64,000 nucleotides of DNA from Areca catechu (lineage: Eukaryota > Streptophyta > Magnoliopsida > Arecales > Arecaceae), in assembly GCA_021397845.1 (NCBI GenBank), contig CM038049.1:104128877-104192876 (forward strand). Direction: 5' to 3'. This document shows, one piece after another, positions 46,812 to 58,060 of the stretch. Each line of letters starts with the position of its first letter. Within the stretch, counting starts at the first letter, position 1. The position numbers were made by a program, and so were the translations under genes. Below the pieces are notes generated by a model. The model did not search any database, had not been told where the DNA came from, and saw only the letters and a program-made list of their open reading frames with translations.

Positions 46812-49233
46812 TGTAGGGTTCGGGAACCAGTGCGGAAGTGTGGATTTCAAAATTTTATGAAATCAGGTCCGAACCCTAATCCCAAAATCTCCTTATTAGC
46901 AATTAAAACTGTGACTACATGCATGTCTGAATTTAACATACTTTAAATACTAACCTCAGATCGCTATTTCCAGTCTGATGCAGAAATGAACTCCAAATTG
47001 AGTAGCCTGTTGAACACACCAGGCGTCCACTTGTCCGCCCTCCGATGGTGATCCACACGGGCAGATAATCAAGACAGTGACTCCTTAATTGAGTTCCTTC
47101 CAATCAAGTTCTACCCCAAGAACTTGATATATGGGCTATTGGCTAGGACTCTTTTGGCCAAACTGGGACTAAACCTTCTTTCTTACCCTTCTCCTAGTCT
47201 TTTAGCAACTTTGGCCCCTTAAGACACTCTTGTCTTAAGAATAAGCCCTTGTCCTAAAATGAGACAAGGCTTGTCTTGGAGGGAGAAGAGAATTAAGACA
47301 AGATTGTCTTAATGTAAGAAAGAAAAGAAGGAGAGGCGCCTTCTTCCTTTACCGTCGGAGAGTTTCTCTCTCTGACTCTCCTTCCGTTCTGAGATTCGAC
47401 AGAGCCTAGGCTCTGTAAAGGAATCAAAGAAGAAAGAGAGGAGGGGGAAACAATCTTCTGGAGAGGGAGAGGGAAAAAGAAGTAAGCCTTCACCGTAGAA
47501 AATCTGGAATTAATTTTCACGGTGAAGTCTTCTCCTTAAATAGGCGACAGAGAGGCGCCTTCTCCCTTTTAATCATCCTCTCACGTCCCTCTCTCCCTTC
47601 TCACGTCTTCTCTCTTTATCTCACGGCCCTTGGGATTAATCTCACGGCCTTTGGGATGGGAAGACGCGAAGAAGGATCGTGAAAAACACAGAAGGGCGCG
47701 CGCAGAAAGAAGAGTCGCGCCCCTTCGGTGTTTCTCCTTTTCTTTTTCACGGTATTTTTCCCCTTTTTGGAGAGTCCACGCCTAGGTGGACTCTCTTCCA
47801 CGCCTCTTCAAAAAAAACACCGGCCTTTTTTCTTTCTTTTCATGCAAAGACGCGTCTTGGAAAGAGTCCACGCGCGCGTGGACTCTTCTCCTTGCACGCG
47901 CGCGTGGGAAAAGAAACGGAGGGACTTAGGCGATGTGGGAAAGGGGTTTAGCCTCTTAGGTTAGCCCAATTGCTAGCCTACAATTAGCCCAAAGTGTTGA
48001 ATCTTCAATTAGATTCAAACCGGAATGAATTTGGATCTAAAAAAGACCAACTCGGAACCCTAACTCGAATCCGATTCAAGTAGAAGCCATGGTTTGCAAC
48101 ACATGCTAGTGTGTTCATCTGCAAACGAGATTTAATTCCAAATTAAAACCTTGATTATCTGTCCTAAGTGTGTGACCCATTGGGTTCCATACTTAGCCAG
48201 CAGTGGGTCCGAGTGCAAGTTGACCTAATCTGATCAGAACTCATTCTAATCGATTTAGGTCAAATCGAGCTAACTCGAGTCAGTCAATTAGGACTCCTCC
48301 TAATTAGTGATCCAATTAAACCATTTAATTTGATCAACCCACAAGACAAGATTGACGTCTAGCAACGTGTCATGTCTACCCGGAAGATATGGAAATTCTG
48401 GTGTAATTCCAAACTACCCTTCAGTGGAAAGTTCCCGTACAATTCGATCCTTCAATCATCTTGCATCCCGAATATAACTATGGATATGGAATCATGTCAA
48501 ATCCAGTTTATACTCATTCCTAGCTCAGTCATACACTAATGATTCAATTAATTTGATATTAGAAATCATTTCTAATATCTGTACTTTGATCAAAGATTTC
48601 CTGAATCATCATCTGACCTAATTTGGCTGGATGCAATCTCCTCCTACTAGGAGTGATCAATTCCTTGTTGACCTACTCATTTCCTTCATATACAATTCAC
48701 CACACCCAGCGTCAACCTTGTGCATGACCCAGTGTCATGAATGAGATTGAACCAAAGCATGGGTTCATGTACATAAGGTATTATGGCAGTCTAAGGTCAT
48801 AGGACTACTTGTACAACTCCCACTATGAGAAACATCTATTGACAAGCAGCTAAGGCTCCATTAGATGTTCTCAAACTGGATCTATTCAGTGAACTCATTC
48901 ACTAATGAGCACCCACATCCTTGTATTAGTGTCCTACACAAATGACTGTGAGAGCAGTCACCCTTTTCAGCATACATAGGATGTGCCAGTCTTACCGGAA
49001 ACCCTGATCCCCAACTCAGGGTTCCTATGACTAGGAATATTCTAGATTAGGGTTTTAAGGCCTTAGATCTCACTGGTATGATCTCATCATAGCCCTACAA
49101 CCATAGCCCTAATCTATGGGGTTCATCATATAATGACACAGCGAATGATGAAAAAATTATTGCCTTTATTAATTTGTCAATTTACAATGGTCTGGGAGAT
49201 ACAGATATTGGCTTATAGGGCATAATCCTTTCA
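46812..49233 (-). repeat. Copia2 5' LTR
   Basis: 2422 bp, matching 39322-41742. 24-bp palindrome at 47863-47886. Confidence 0.93.
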
Positions 49234-49561
49234 GCTCCTGCATTGGTGAAGAGCAAAGTTGCACCGAAGAGGAACCTTGGACATTGAGGAGGGACCCTTA
49301 CCTCCTTCATGGGATGGTAGAGCCGCTAGTTCGCCATGCTAGGAGGCGAGTCATAGACAGTCGGAGCTCCAGAGCTTCCCATGGATATCTGCAAACTTTG
49401 AGCACAGCAAATGCCAGACTGTCAGTTTTCTCGGTAGATGGCGGGACTTCTTGGAGTCTCCACGGACATCTCCGGACTGTGGGTAAGGCAAGGGCTGAAC
49501 CGAGAGCCATGTAGTAGATGTGGGACTTAGCTCTTTAGTGCCAGGGTGTCCGGTCTTCGGT

Positions 49562-49913
49562 GCCGGGGAGCATGGGATCCGGGCTTTGATGCCGGAGAGC
49601 GTGGGATCCGGGCTTTGATGCCGGAGAGCGTGGGATCCGGGCTTTGATGCCGGAGAGCGTGGGATCCGGGCTTTGATGCCGGAGAGCGTGGGATCCGGGC
49701 TTTGATGCCGGAGAGCGTGGGATCCGGGCTTTGATGCCGGAGAGCGTGGGATCCGGGCTTTTGGTGCCGGAGAGCATGGGATCCGGGCTTTTGGTGCCGG
49801 AGAGCATGGGATCCGGGCTTTGATGCCGGAGAGCATGGGATCCGGGCTTTGATGCCGGAGAGCGTGGGATCCGGGCTTTTGGTGCCGGAGAGCATGGGAT
49901 CCGAGCTTTGATG
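49562..49913. repeat. Tandem array 1, 12 units of 29-30 bp
   Basis: Head-to-tail units beginning GCCGGAGAGCRTGGGATCC and ending GGGCTTTGAT or GGGCTTTTGGT. Two length variants (29 and 30 bp) are interspersed. No spacers between units, so this is a minisatellite. Confidence 0.92.
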
Positions 49914-50129
49914 AAGAATTCTTGCGCCAGACTATGACCGGCTCGGGCGAGTCATAGTGCTTGCCCTTGATAGTGGTACAGGAGCCCTTCCTGTAAAACT
50001 GTTGAACTCTGGTCATATGAATAAACAAGGACATACCTCTTCCTTGTGCAGGCCGGAATTAGGTTCGCCGACCGCCCTCTTGGGAGAGAGCGAGACTCCT
50101 TTGCTCGTAAGAATACAACTCGGTTGCAT

Positions 50130-51236
50130 GAGGGAGCAAGGCTCCGTTGGATGGGGGAAAGCTCCGTTGGATGGGAGCAAGTCCCGCTGCATGGGTGTAA
50201 GTCTCGTTGCATGGGAGGAAACTTCGTTGCATGGGAAAGAAAGAGATTCCTGTAGCACTGAAGGAATGAGACTCCCGTTGCTGCATGGGAGAGTTGGAAC
50301 CCCGTCGTGAGGGAGGAAAGAGGTTTCTGCTACACGAGGGAGATGGTTCCATTGCATGGGGAATAGGAGCCCTGTTGTTTGGGAGGAAGCTCCACTGCTT
50401 GGGAGGAGAGAGGCTCCCGTTGCATAGGGGGCTTCGTGGCTTAGGGAGAGACTCCGTCGCCCGAGAGCATTAGGCTCCTGGTGCATGTTGTACGGGAGGG
50501 AAAGAAACTCCCTGCTGCATGAGGGGGATGACTCCACTGTACGGGAGGAAGCTCCGTTGCATGAAGGAGACGGAGCTTCGTTGCTCAGGAAAGATGAGAT
50601 CCTGATGCGTAGGAGAAAATGAGACTCATGTAGCATGAGGGAGTAAGCCCTGTTGCATGAGGGAAATAACTCCGCCGCGTGGAAGGAGGAGGCCTCGCTG
50701 CATGAAGGGGGAAGAGACTCCTGCTGCGTGAGGGAGTAAGCTCCGTTGCACGTTGCATGGGAGAGGAAGAGACTCCCGTTGCAGCATGGGAGAATGAGGC
50801 TTTGTGAGAAAGCTCATTGCATGGGAGCATGGTACTCCACCGCATGGAAGGAAGAGGCTTCCGTTGCATGAGGGAATGAGGCTCCGTTGCGTGAGAGAAC
50901 GAGGCTCCGTTGCGTGAGAGAACGAGGCTCCGTTGCATGGGAGCAAACTCCGTTGCATGGAAGGAGACGACCTTGTTGCATGGAGGAAGAAGAGGCTCCT
51001 GCTGCATGAGGGAGTATGCTCCGTTGCATGGGAGCAAACTCTGTTGCATGGAAGGAGAGGACCTCGTTGCATGGAGGAGGAGGAGGCTCCTGCTGCATGA
51101 GGGAGTATGCTCCGTTGCATGGGAGCAAACTCCGTTGCATGGAAGGAGAGGACCTCGTTGCATGGAGGAAGAAGGGGCTCCTGCTGCATGAGGGAGTGTG
51201 CTCCGTTGCATGGGAGCAAACTCCGTTGCATAGATT
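50130..51236. repeat. Tandem array 2, CTCCGTTGCATGGGAG-based, with a 91-bp higher-order unit
   Basis: Dozens of diverged 20-25 bp units around (C)TCCGTTGCATGGGAGGA. On the right side they are organised as 91-bp units starting at 50928, 51019, 51110 and 51201 (last partial). Units to the left are more diverged, so the 91-bp block is the youngest amplification. Confidence 0.88.
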
Positions 51237-51566
51237 TCTTTCTCCTTCACGACGGCCAGACCCTCTCTTCTTTTTCCCTTCTTCTCTCCTCTCCTCTTTT
51301 TTCTTTTTGGTGGGGCTCCTGGATGGTGGTACCGCTAGGAGGTGGCTCCATCCTTGGCTTGAAGCCAGGCGCCCCGTCAAGGGTGGCGATGCACCCCCAC
51401 AGTGCGAGATTTTTTGGTCGAGACCGCTCCTTGGAGCCTCGAGAGAGAGGGAGAAATTCTTGTGCCCCCATCCCCGTGCCCCCGGTCTGCCCCCCAGGGA
51501 CTAAGGACAAAGGTGGAAAACCTTATTGAGAAGCAAGGATCTGCCCCCCTACCTGGCGCGCCAAAC

Positions 51567-53915
51567 TGTTGCCGCCTAGATCGCCGTGGCCAGTAGCTCT
51601 CGTGTGGCCTAGGTGCGCGGACTCCGTGCAGCGTCACCGGGCTCGTTGGTCGGAGACGATCAAGGGGAACACAGTCGTAGTTGGGATGAAAGGGGCTTGG
51701 TACTGTCATGGCCCTCCTGTGGGCCTCTTTGGTGAGGAGTAATCTTCCTACTTATCGTCCCTCCGCCAGGCGATACCTGCAAAACAGGGGAGACCTGCGC
51801 CGGGGATTCCGGCAAAGGCACTCCGACGATCAAGTCAATGGGACGATCGGAGGAGATAGGGGACCTCTGAGACAGAGAGCTTGGGGGGGACTCTCTGCTG
51901 CCAGAAGGTGATGGATGATGTTAGAATGAAGAGAGTGTGTTATCTCTTACCTTCCCCCCCCTTCTTACCTCTTCCCGCTGCTCTCATATAGATGAGCGGC
52001 TCTTGGTATTCAGAGGGGCACGTTCTTCTTGGTATAGGCCTGTGAAGTCTCTGCAAGCCTAGGAGGCCTAGGCAGGCTGGTCAACTTCCCCTTTCTTGAT
52101 GGCTCAGAAGATTTGGCAGAGGAGCCCAGCGCCTCGAGTGTGGCACCATTCATTAGTTAGTGCAAACAGTAGCTTAGGGAACTTAAACGCGTACCTCTCT
52201 TTGCAGGCGGCGTGTCAGGCGGCGCGTCCAGGACCCACGTGGAGGGGGATCCATGGAAAGAGTGCCGGGCCCATACAGATGGGTTCTTCGGGAAACGTGC
52301 CGGGCCCACATGAGTGAGACCAATCCGAGTGGCGCTCCCAGTGGCCGAGTCCGGGACGCCGCTTCAAGATGTCACGCAGGCACGCAGACCGAGAGAAGGC
52401 CCGCGTGAAGGCCCGCCATAGGGGCATGCCGAACTGGGCGCGTGAGATGGGCGAAGCCAGAGGAGAGCAGGTCGCGCCCTAGCGCGGGCGGAAGCATGCG
52501 GGCACGCCAAAGGGAACCGGGCCGGCCGCTGCGCCGTGGGCGAGGGCGGAGCCGGATAGGAGCTCGGAGTGCCGCAGGCGGAGGCAGAGCTGGCCGGGCC
52601 TGTCCGTGCCGAGCTAGGCGCGGGCAATCGAGCCGGCACGGCCGAACTGGGCACTTCCGTGCCGGGACGGGCAGCTGAGCTGGAGAGATCGGACGGAGCG
52701 GGGTACGCTGCGCTGGGCGAGGTCAGGCCGAACTGGACCCGGAGCATGGCATCGCCGAGCTGGAGCCGCGCGGAGGGCTGCCTTGACTGCGGGCATGCCG
52801 GACCGCTCCCCACACCGGGCGGAACCGGAGAGGGGTGAGGCGGAGGCCTCCCGTTGGCGAGCTGGGCGTCAGTCGGGGAGCCGGAGCCGGTGCGGGATGC
52901 ACGGACCCGGAGCGGAGCACAGAAACCGAAGGCCGGGCTGCAATGGGTGGAGGAGACCCATGCGGGTGCTTCGCGGGCGGCGCAGGCGCGGACCGAACTG
53001 GGGTCCTACGGGCGCGCTGAGCCGCGCTGGAGGCGGAAAGGGTTTCGCTCGTCGGAGAGCCGCCGGGAGGGGCCGGAGCCGTGCAGGACCGCCGACCTGT
53101 TGCGGGGGAGCACCATGCGGGCGAGATCGGGCGGAGCCATGCAGCGATCGCACGCCTTGCGGAGCTGGAAAGATGCGTCGTGCCGAGGTGGAGCAGGAGC
53201 AGCCCCGGGCGGAGGCGAGCCAGGCCGTCGGCGAGGCGCTGCTGGGTCGCCACTCGAGCCGGACCCGCTGCCGTGCCGGAGCAGGAGAGCGGAGGCAAAG
53301 CACGGCCACGCCGGGCCGGGGGGCAGAACCGCCAGGCGCCGGGGCGTGCCTTGCCGGGCTCGGACGAGCTCGGGGCCACCTCACCGGGCTCGGGGGCACC
53401 TCACCGGGCTCGGTTACGGCGGCGTCGGGCACCGTTCGGACGGTGCATGGCCGAAGCAGGAGGGTGGAGGCAAAGCACGGCCTCGCGCCCTCCTCGCACG
53501 CAGACCGAGGTGGAGGGGAGGGTGCCAGGGTCGTTCCTGCGGGCGAAGGTCCGGTCAGGCATGCAATCTCGCGTGGACGTTCGTCGACGTGCTCGGCTTC
53601 GGCAAGCGGAGCCAGCGAACCTTTCGCCCTGTAGGCAGAGCCGGGGAGGGCAGAAGTAGCTCTGCGGAGCCGACTAGTGGCGCGGGAGCGCCAGACCGAG
53701 GGGGGTCCTGCCGGGCTAAGCCAAGGAAGCCGGTGGGCTCGAGACGATCTGGGCGCGCCGTAGGCTTACCGAGTTCGCCGCGGGCGTGCCAAAGTTGGAT
53801 TTCTCATGGCCGAAGTGAGGCCGAGGTACTGGGATTCCCCGCCGAGGTGGAATCGAGGTTGCCGTGCCTGCCTCCACGTGTCAGGGCCGAATGGATCTTG
53901 TTCACTAATGTAACA
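51567..53915 (-). repeat. Element Y 5' LTR
   Basis: 2349 bp, strongly GC-rich; the near-identical partner is split at 26098-38226. It begins TGTTGCCGCC and ends AATGTAACA on the + strand. Long overlapping open frames (for example 52854-53936) are on both strands and have no domain signature. Confidence 0.93.
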
Positions 53916-53920
53916 GTACC

Positions 53921-55143
53921 AATTGCAACAGGGTAATATGCATGTGTTTAAATATATTGAGGACTTTCAGTGGTATGACATGAAATGCAATACCATTGAG
54001 ACCAAAGCTCAGATCACATCGAGGTTTAGGGTTGGGTTACACCCAGACATTTATAGGAAGCTATGCCTTGAAAAGACCAATAAGTTAGACCGAGCCTACC
54101 AAGAAGCCCAAGACTATGAGTGGTCTTTAAGATATAACCAATCAAGTACTTTGGACTTAAAGCCAACCTCTACCAACTTGAGTCAAGTTCCGATTGATCC
54201 GACACCCATAGTGAACCAGACTCTTGTTTGTCAATTCCCACTTGTGTCACCTCTTGACCAGAAGGATAACACTGAGAAGGAGTTAGGCATGGTCATCCCA
54301 AAATTAGTTGACCCGACCAGAGCTGTACTTAAAGAGGAATCAAAGGAGAATAGATTAGAACCTTTCAGTGAGATTGAGGAAGAAATATATGAGCCTGACA
54401 TAAGTTTGATAGATGAATATGAAGAAGAAGAATTTGAGGATATCTCTCCCGATAATTCAATTAACCAACTCCTACCTGATGGGGTTATTGAGGGGACCCC
54501 TGCCACTCAAGGAATTCAGGAGCTAAACCTAACAGAAGACCCTTTTGAGGAAGTTCAGGAAGAGGAAATTGCACCCAATGAGAGTTTAAGTGAGAATACC
54601 CCTGAACTCATTGAGGAATCCAAAGAAGACACCCCTGAGTCAAATCTGGTAGAGAAGTGTGAAGAAGGAAGAGGTTCACAAGAATTGCCCATTGAGAAGG
54701 TCCAAGAACAAGAAAAAGATAATAGCTTAGAAGACTTTCTAGATAAACATTCCAAAGACCTTCCTGATAACCTTCCACCTTCTAGGAGCACCCAGCCTAC
54801 CCTAGAACTTGCACTTGTAGACCCTCCTAGAGCAAATCATGAGGTTTGGATGAGTGCACCTATAAAACAATGTCCTCATTTTAAGGTCGTCCTGAATAAC
54901 CAAGGTATGTTTTTTGTTTCCTATAAGCCACCTCAAAACTCTGATTCTTATTTCCTACCCTTCCCTGAATCTTCTCATGTTTCTAGAGCTATGGGATTAC
55001 ACTTTACTGAGATTTCTAGGTTGCAAGACTCCTTAGAACCTATTAGGTTTGCCACCTACTTCTGGAAGACCTTATGGCACCTACTAGGCATCCATAATAA
55101 GTTTTCAAGAGCATGCCCTCCTCCGACCCAAGGTCAAACCTAG
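53921..55143 (+). pseudogene. Gag of element D, second part, fused to an integrase scrap
   Basis: In phase with 25503-26097 once element Y and one target duplication are discounted. It continues the capsid-like domain (MHVFKYIEDFQW, SRFRVGLHPDIYRKL). A linker rich in Glu/Asp follows; its EIEEEIYEPD part resembles the acidic linker after B's zinc knuckles, but no knuckle is present. A KDLPDNLPP motif matches the protease-RT linker of B. Then comes a segment of about 70 residues (about 54831-55040, HFKVVLNNQGMFF...) that I do not recognise, and finally ATYFWKTLWHLLG, an integrase-core scrap. So protease, RT, RNase H and most of integrase were lost by internal deletion. Confidence 0.85.
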
Positions 55144-55466
55144 AGAGCCTTAGTTTGTTAGGTTTAGACCTAGGGTTCCTTTGTAATAAAGTCCATTCTT
55201 TAGGAAAGCGTCGTCAGTCTAGTTTAGTTTTCTTGACCCTTTACTAGGCTTTGGCTCAGATTTTGGTTTGATTGAGAGCACCAGGAATTGGGATTTGTAT
55301 TTTGTCCAGGGCTGAAATTGCATTCAATGTTTCGATCAATAGGTCTATAGGCTAGAGTCCCTTTGAAATTGTTCATGGATACAAGAATCACACACCACTT
55401 GATCTGATTTCACTATTAGCCCACACACACAAGTCTCTTGATGCACTTGCATAACATGTAAAGGAC
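55144..55466 (+). pseudogene. Decayed integrase region of element D
   Basis: Mostly non-coding. From about 55345 it can be aligned with the integrase region after the catalytic core in B (SPFEIVHGYK ... HTPLDL), with a stop codon near 55452. The stretch 55144-55340 shows nothing recognisable. Confidence 0.65.
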
Positions 55467-56099
55467 TTGCATAAAGAAATTCATGAAACTTATAAGAAGT
55501 TGGCTGATTCTCAAAGACGAGTCAAAACTTTTGTTGAGAGAGACTATGTAATGATTAGGTTAAGGCCTGAGCGATTTTCTCCTGGAACCGTTAGAAAGTT
55601 ACATGCTAGAGGAGCTGGACCATTTAGAGTAGTGAAGAGAGTAGGATCCAATGCCTATGTGCTCGAGTTGCCTCCAGAACTAGGCAATAGCTCTACTTTC
55701 AACATTACAGACCTAGTAGAGTACAGGGAGCCAGCTGTGATTCCCAGTGAGCCTTTTGAACCTAATCCTGTTATTGAGAGTGATCCCGACCCTGTGTGTC
55801 CACCAACAAACTAGCCTGTGAGGAAAGAGCAGATTGAAAAGATCTTGGATGATCAGGTTATCTCTACTCGTAATCGAGGATACCAAAGATACTTGGTCAG
55901 CTGGCAAGGAAGGCCAGACTCTGATGACTCTTGGATCTCCCGAGAAGAACTACAAGATTTGGATCCAGACCTCTTGGAGAGATACCAGAGCCAACTTGAG
56001 CCTTACTCGACAAGGTCAAGTTCCTCCCACCCCGGGAGAATTGGTGCGGGCACCAGACTCAGAAGAAGACTTCAGGGCTCCATCTGGATCTCTGATTGA
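55467..56099 (+). pseudogene. Integrase C-terminus and chromodomain of element D
   Basis: Two pieces of one frame, 55467-55814 and 55818-56099, separated by TAG at 55812-55814 where B has a Trp codon. The first holds the GPFRVVKRVGSNAYVLELP module; the second holds the chromodomain (QIEKILDDQV ... RYLVSWQGRP ... SWISREEL). The second Trp of the WQGW motif is Arg here, which may weaken histone-tail binding. The final 58 bp lie in the 3' LTR, as in B. Confidence 0.88.
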
Positions 56100-57738
56100 C
56101 CTTGCCCGAAGAATTATGGTTTTCTGGTTTTGTAATAAGGGTTAACCTGATCAACTCAATTTTGAGTATGTAATTTTGTCATTTCAATTTTTGTTGGGTC
56201 ATGTTGACTCAGTCCAAGTCCAAGGCCCAGGTAGGTGTCATTCCCTTTGCCATAGGGCACCATATTTTCCAGCTACAAGTGGGTGCCACACTCCCTGCCA
56301 CATCTCCATCCAGTGTACCTTGGTCCCCACGCCTCAAGTAAGCAGGTTCTTTCTTCTTGCACCACTTGGGGGAGAAATCCATCAAGATACCTCAATCCAA
56401 GGAGGAGACAACTTCTTTCCAGATAAACCCAAGCCAGGATGGCAAGAATTTTTCTTGAAGAGAGGATCAAGGAGGTGCCCCACAATGTTCCATAAAAATC
56501 CAAGTTATAAAAGGGAAGAGAGCATGTCTTGGGGAGAAAATCAAGGAGGAACCAAAAAGTTTCCAAAAGTGCCAAAGCCATGAAAGGAAGAAGCCTAAAC
56601 TTGTGGAGCAAGACTAGGAGGTGTCCAAATGAGCCAAACCATGAAGGAAAAATCCTTGATTCATGGAGAGATACTAGGAGACACCCCCATAACCTGCCAT
56701 TTGGAGCTGATTTTCAAGTTTTCTTGGAGTTTTTGGGCTGCCCACCCATGGAAGGAGTCTTGGGAAGAGAATTTGATGCCTAAAGTGTGGGTTAGTCCTA
56801 TTAGTCCCACATGGGAAGTGTATGAAATTTTATTTCTTTGTTATGTCTATATATTCAACTCTATGTAACTCTTGAAAAAATGATGAATGAAATCAATTTC
56901 TGTGTGAGCAACTTTGTGTTTCTCTCTTCCGCACTTGTATTCAGGTGTTGAGCTCCGTGAGGGAGTAAATCCGGGTTCCCTAGGAACCTTGAGGAGGTGT
57001 GAGATCTCCAACCCCAAAACCCTAGCTTAGTCCATCCATCTCTACTCCACCACCACCAAACCCTAATTTTCCATCTTCATCCCACGGCCCCTCTCTTCCA
57101 CATCGAAGCCGGTCACCAGCATCCAGGTTCAGATCAACTGTTTCAACTACAGAGCTAGTTCAAAGGAGAGTCAGATCAGTATCAAGATCTCCAGAACTTC
57201 TACATCCAACAATCTTCATTAAATACTCAGGTCAGTGTCTTTCTTTGAGTTTCTGGTTTTTTTTTTTGTTTTGTTTTTCTTCTTCCCAGATCTTGAGTCC
57301 AGGAGAAGCCGACCCAGCCACGAGACCAGTATTGGAGGATCCATTATGAAGATAGCCAAATCCGAGGATCCAACAATCTGCCCGAGAGAGTTCTTCCACC
57401 CAAATTCTGTGAAGATCACTGTCTGGTTGGTAACCCATCTCTCCTCTCTATTTCTGTCCTGTTGAAAATTCAGAGCGAAACCCTAGATCTGGGAGTTTCT
57501 CAACCCCCAGCGATCCGTTACTTCTGAACTACTCTGATAACCTAGTTTTTCTAAATTGTGCTTTCAATCATTACCTAGTTTCCTTCAACTTAGTTTAACT
57601 TTACTTTGAGTCAAAGCCAATTTTTGAAATATAAAAAAAAAAAAAAAAAAGAATCAATCTCAATTTTTACTTTCCGCATACGCTTTTTTGTTCTTTGTTC
57701 TGCATCATTTTTGGTATCAGAGCTTTCGTTCTGCATCA
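56042..57738 (+). repeat. Element D 3' LTR
   Basis: 1697 bp, TGGTGCGGGCACCAG...TCTGCATCA; termini identical to element B's. It ends with LTR-end, TGGTATCAGAGC and LTR-end again (57698-57738). The following GTGCA (57739-57743) is the expected right target duplication; its partner is outside the window. Confidence 0.93.
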
Positions 57739-58060
57739 GTGCATGCCATTTTTTTTAATGTTCTATTTTTCTTTTCTACTATCCCATTTTGTTGAGGTAT
57801 CCTTTGTACAAAAAAATTATATTCAATACCTTTTTCATTGCAAAATCCTTCGAAATCCTGATTTTCAAATTTGGTTCCATGATCACTTCGAATGCAAATA
57901 ATATATATACATTTTTCATTTGAAATATTTCTATAAAACTTTGTAAAAGTAGAGAAAGATTCATCTTTATGAGCTAAGAACAAAATCCAAGTAAAATGTT
58001 TGAAATCATCGACTATAGCTAAACCATATCTCTTGCCTCCTAGACTTGTGGTCCTAGTAA
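57739..58060 (-). pseudogene. Integrase fragment of a SIRE-like copia
   Basis: On the - strand it reads TTSLGGKRYGLAIVDDF ... FLAHKDESF ... IRSDHGTKFEN ... QQNGIVEKKNRTL, the integrase core of the same type as element A. It is cut by element D at 57738 and by the LTR of another element at about 58060. This is the target into which element D inserted. Confidence 0.9.

Larger units (their letters stand above)
39322..49233 (-). mobile_element. Copia2: TNT-like Ty1/copia element with few breaks
   Basis: 9912 bp, flanked by GCTCC at 39317-39321 and 49234-49238. The 3' LTR is left (39322-41742, 2421 bp), the 5' LTR right (46812-49233, 2422 bp); - strand LTR ends are TGAAAGGATT...CCCTACA. The primer site is at 46798-46810 and the polypurine tract GTGGGAGAT at 41743-41753. 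Confidence 0.95.
49239..51566 (-). other. Element Y internal region, 5' side, with two tandem arrays
   Basis: GC-rich, no recognised protein. Array 1 is at 49562-49913 and array 2 at about 50130-51236 (separate entries). The primer site TGGCGCGCCAGGTAGG (- strand) is at 51548-51563, three bases from the 5' LTR. Open frames in several phases across the arrays come from stop-free repeat units. Confidence 0.75.
26098..53915 (-). mobile_element. Element Y: GC-rich, coding-less LTR element with Tat-like primer site
   Basis: TGTTGCC...TAACA, flanked by GTACC at 26093-26097 and 53916-53920. On the - strand the right LTR (51567-53915) is the 5' LTR, followed by primer site TGGCGCGCCAGGTAGG (51548-51563). 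The left LTR (26098-27154 plus 37045-38226) is the 3' LTR and is preceded on that strand by GGGAGTGGGGGCATC. The internal part is 38227-39321 and 49239-51566, without any gag or pol. Copia1 and copia2 are nested inside. It fits a large non-autonomous element of the kind paired with Tat-lineage gypsy elements; that link rests on recall of the primer site. Confidence 0.88.

Noticed and set aside
49562..49913. CRISPR array
   Set aside because: Units are head-to-tail without unique spacers, there are no cas genes, and the setting is eukaryotic.
49351..51529. Long open frames in the tandem arrays of element Y as possible repeat proteins
   Set aside because: Both strands and several frames are open; products are translations of short repeats, and the 91-bp unit shifts phase at each copy.
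52783..53936. Overlapping open frames of up to 360 codons in the GC-rich LTR of element Y, with partners at 37143-37970
   Set aside because: They occur on both strands and several phases at once, have Arg/Gly/Ala/Pro-rich low-complexity products without domains, and exist only because GC-rich DNA has few stop codons.
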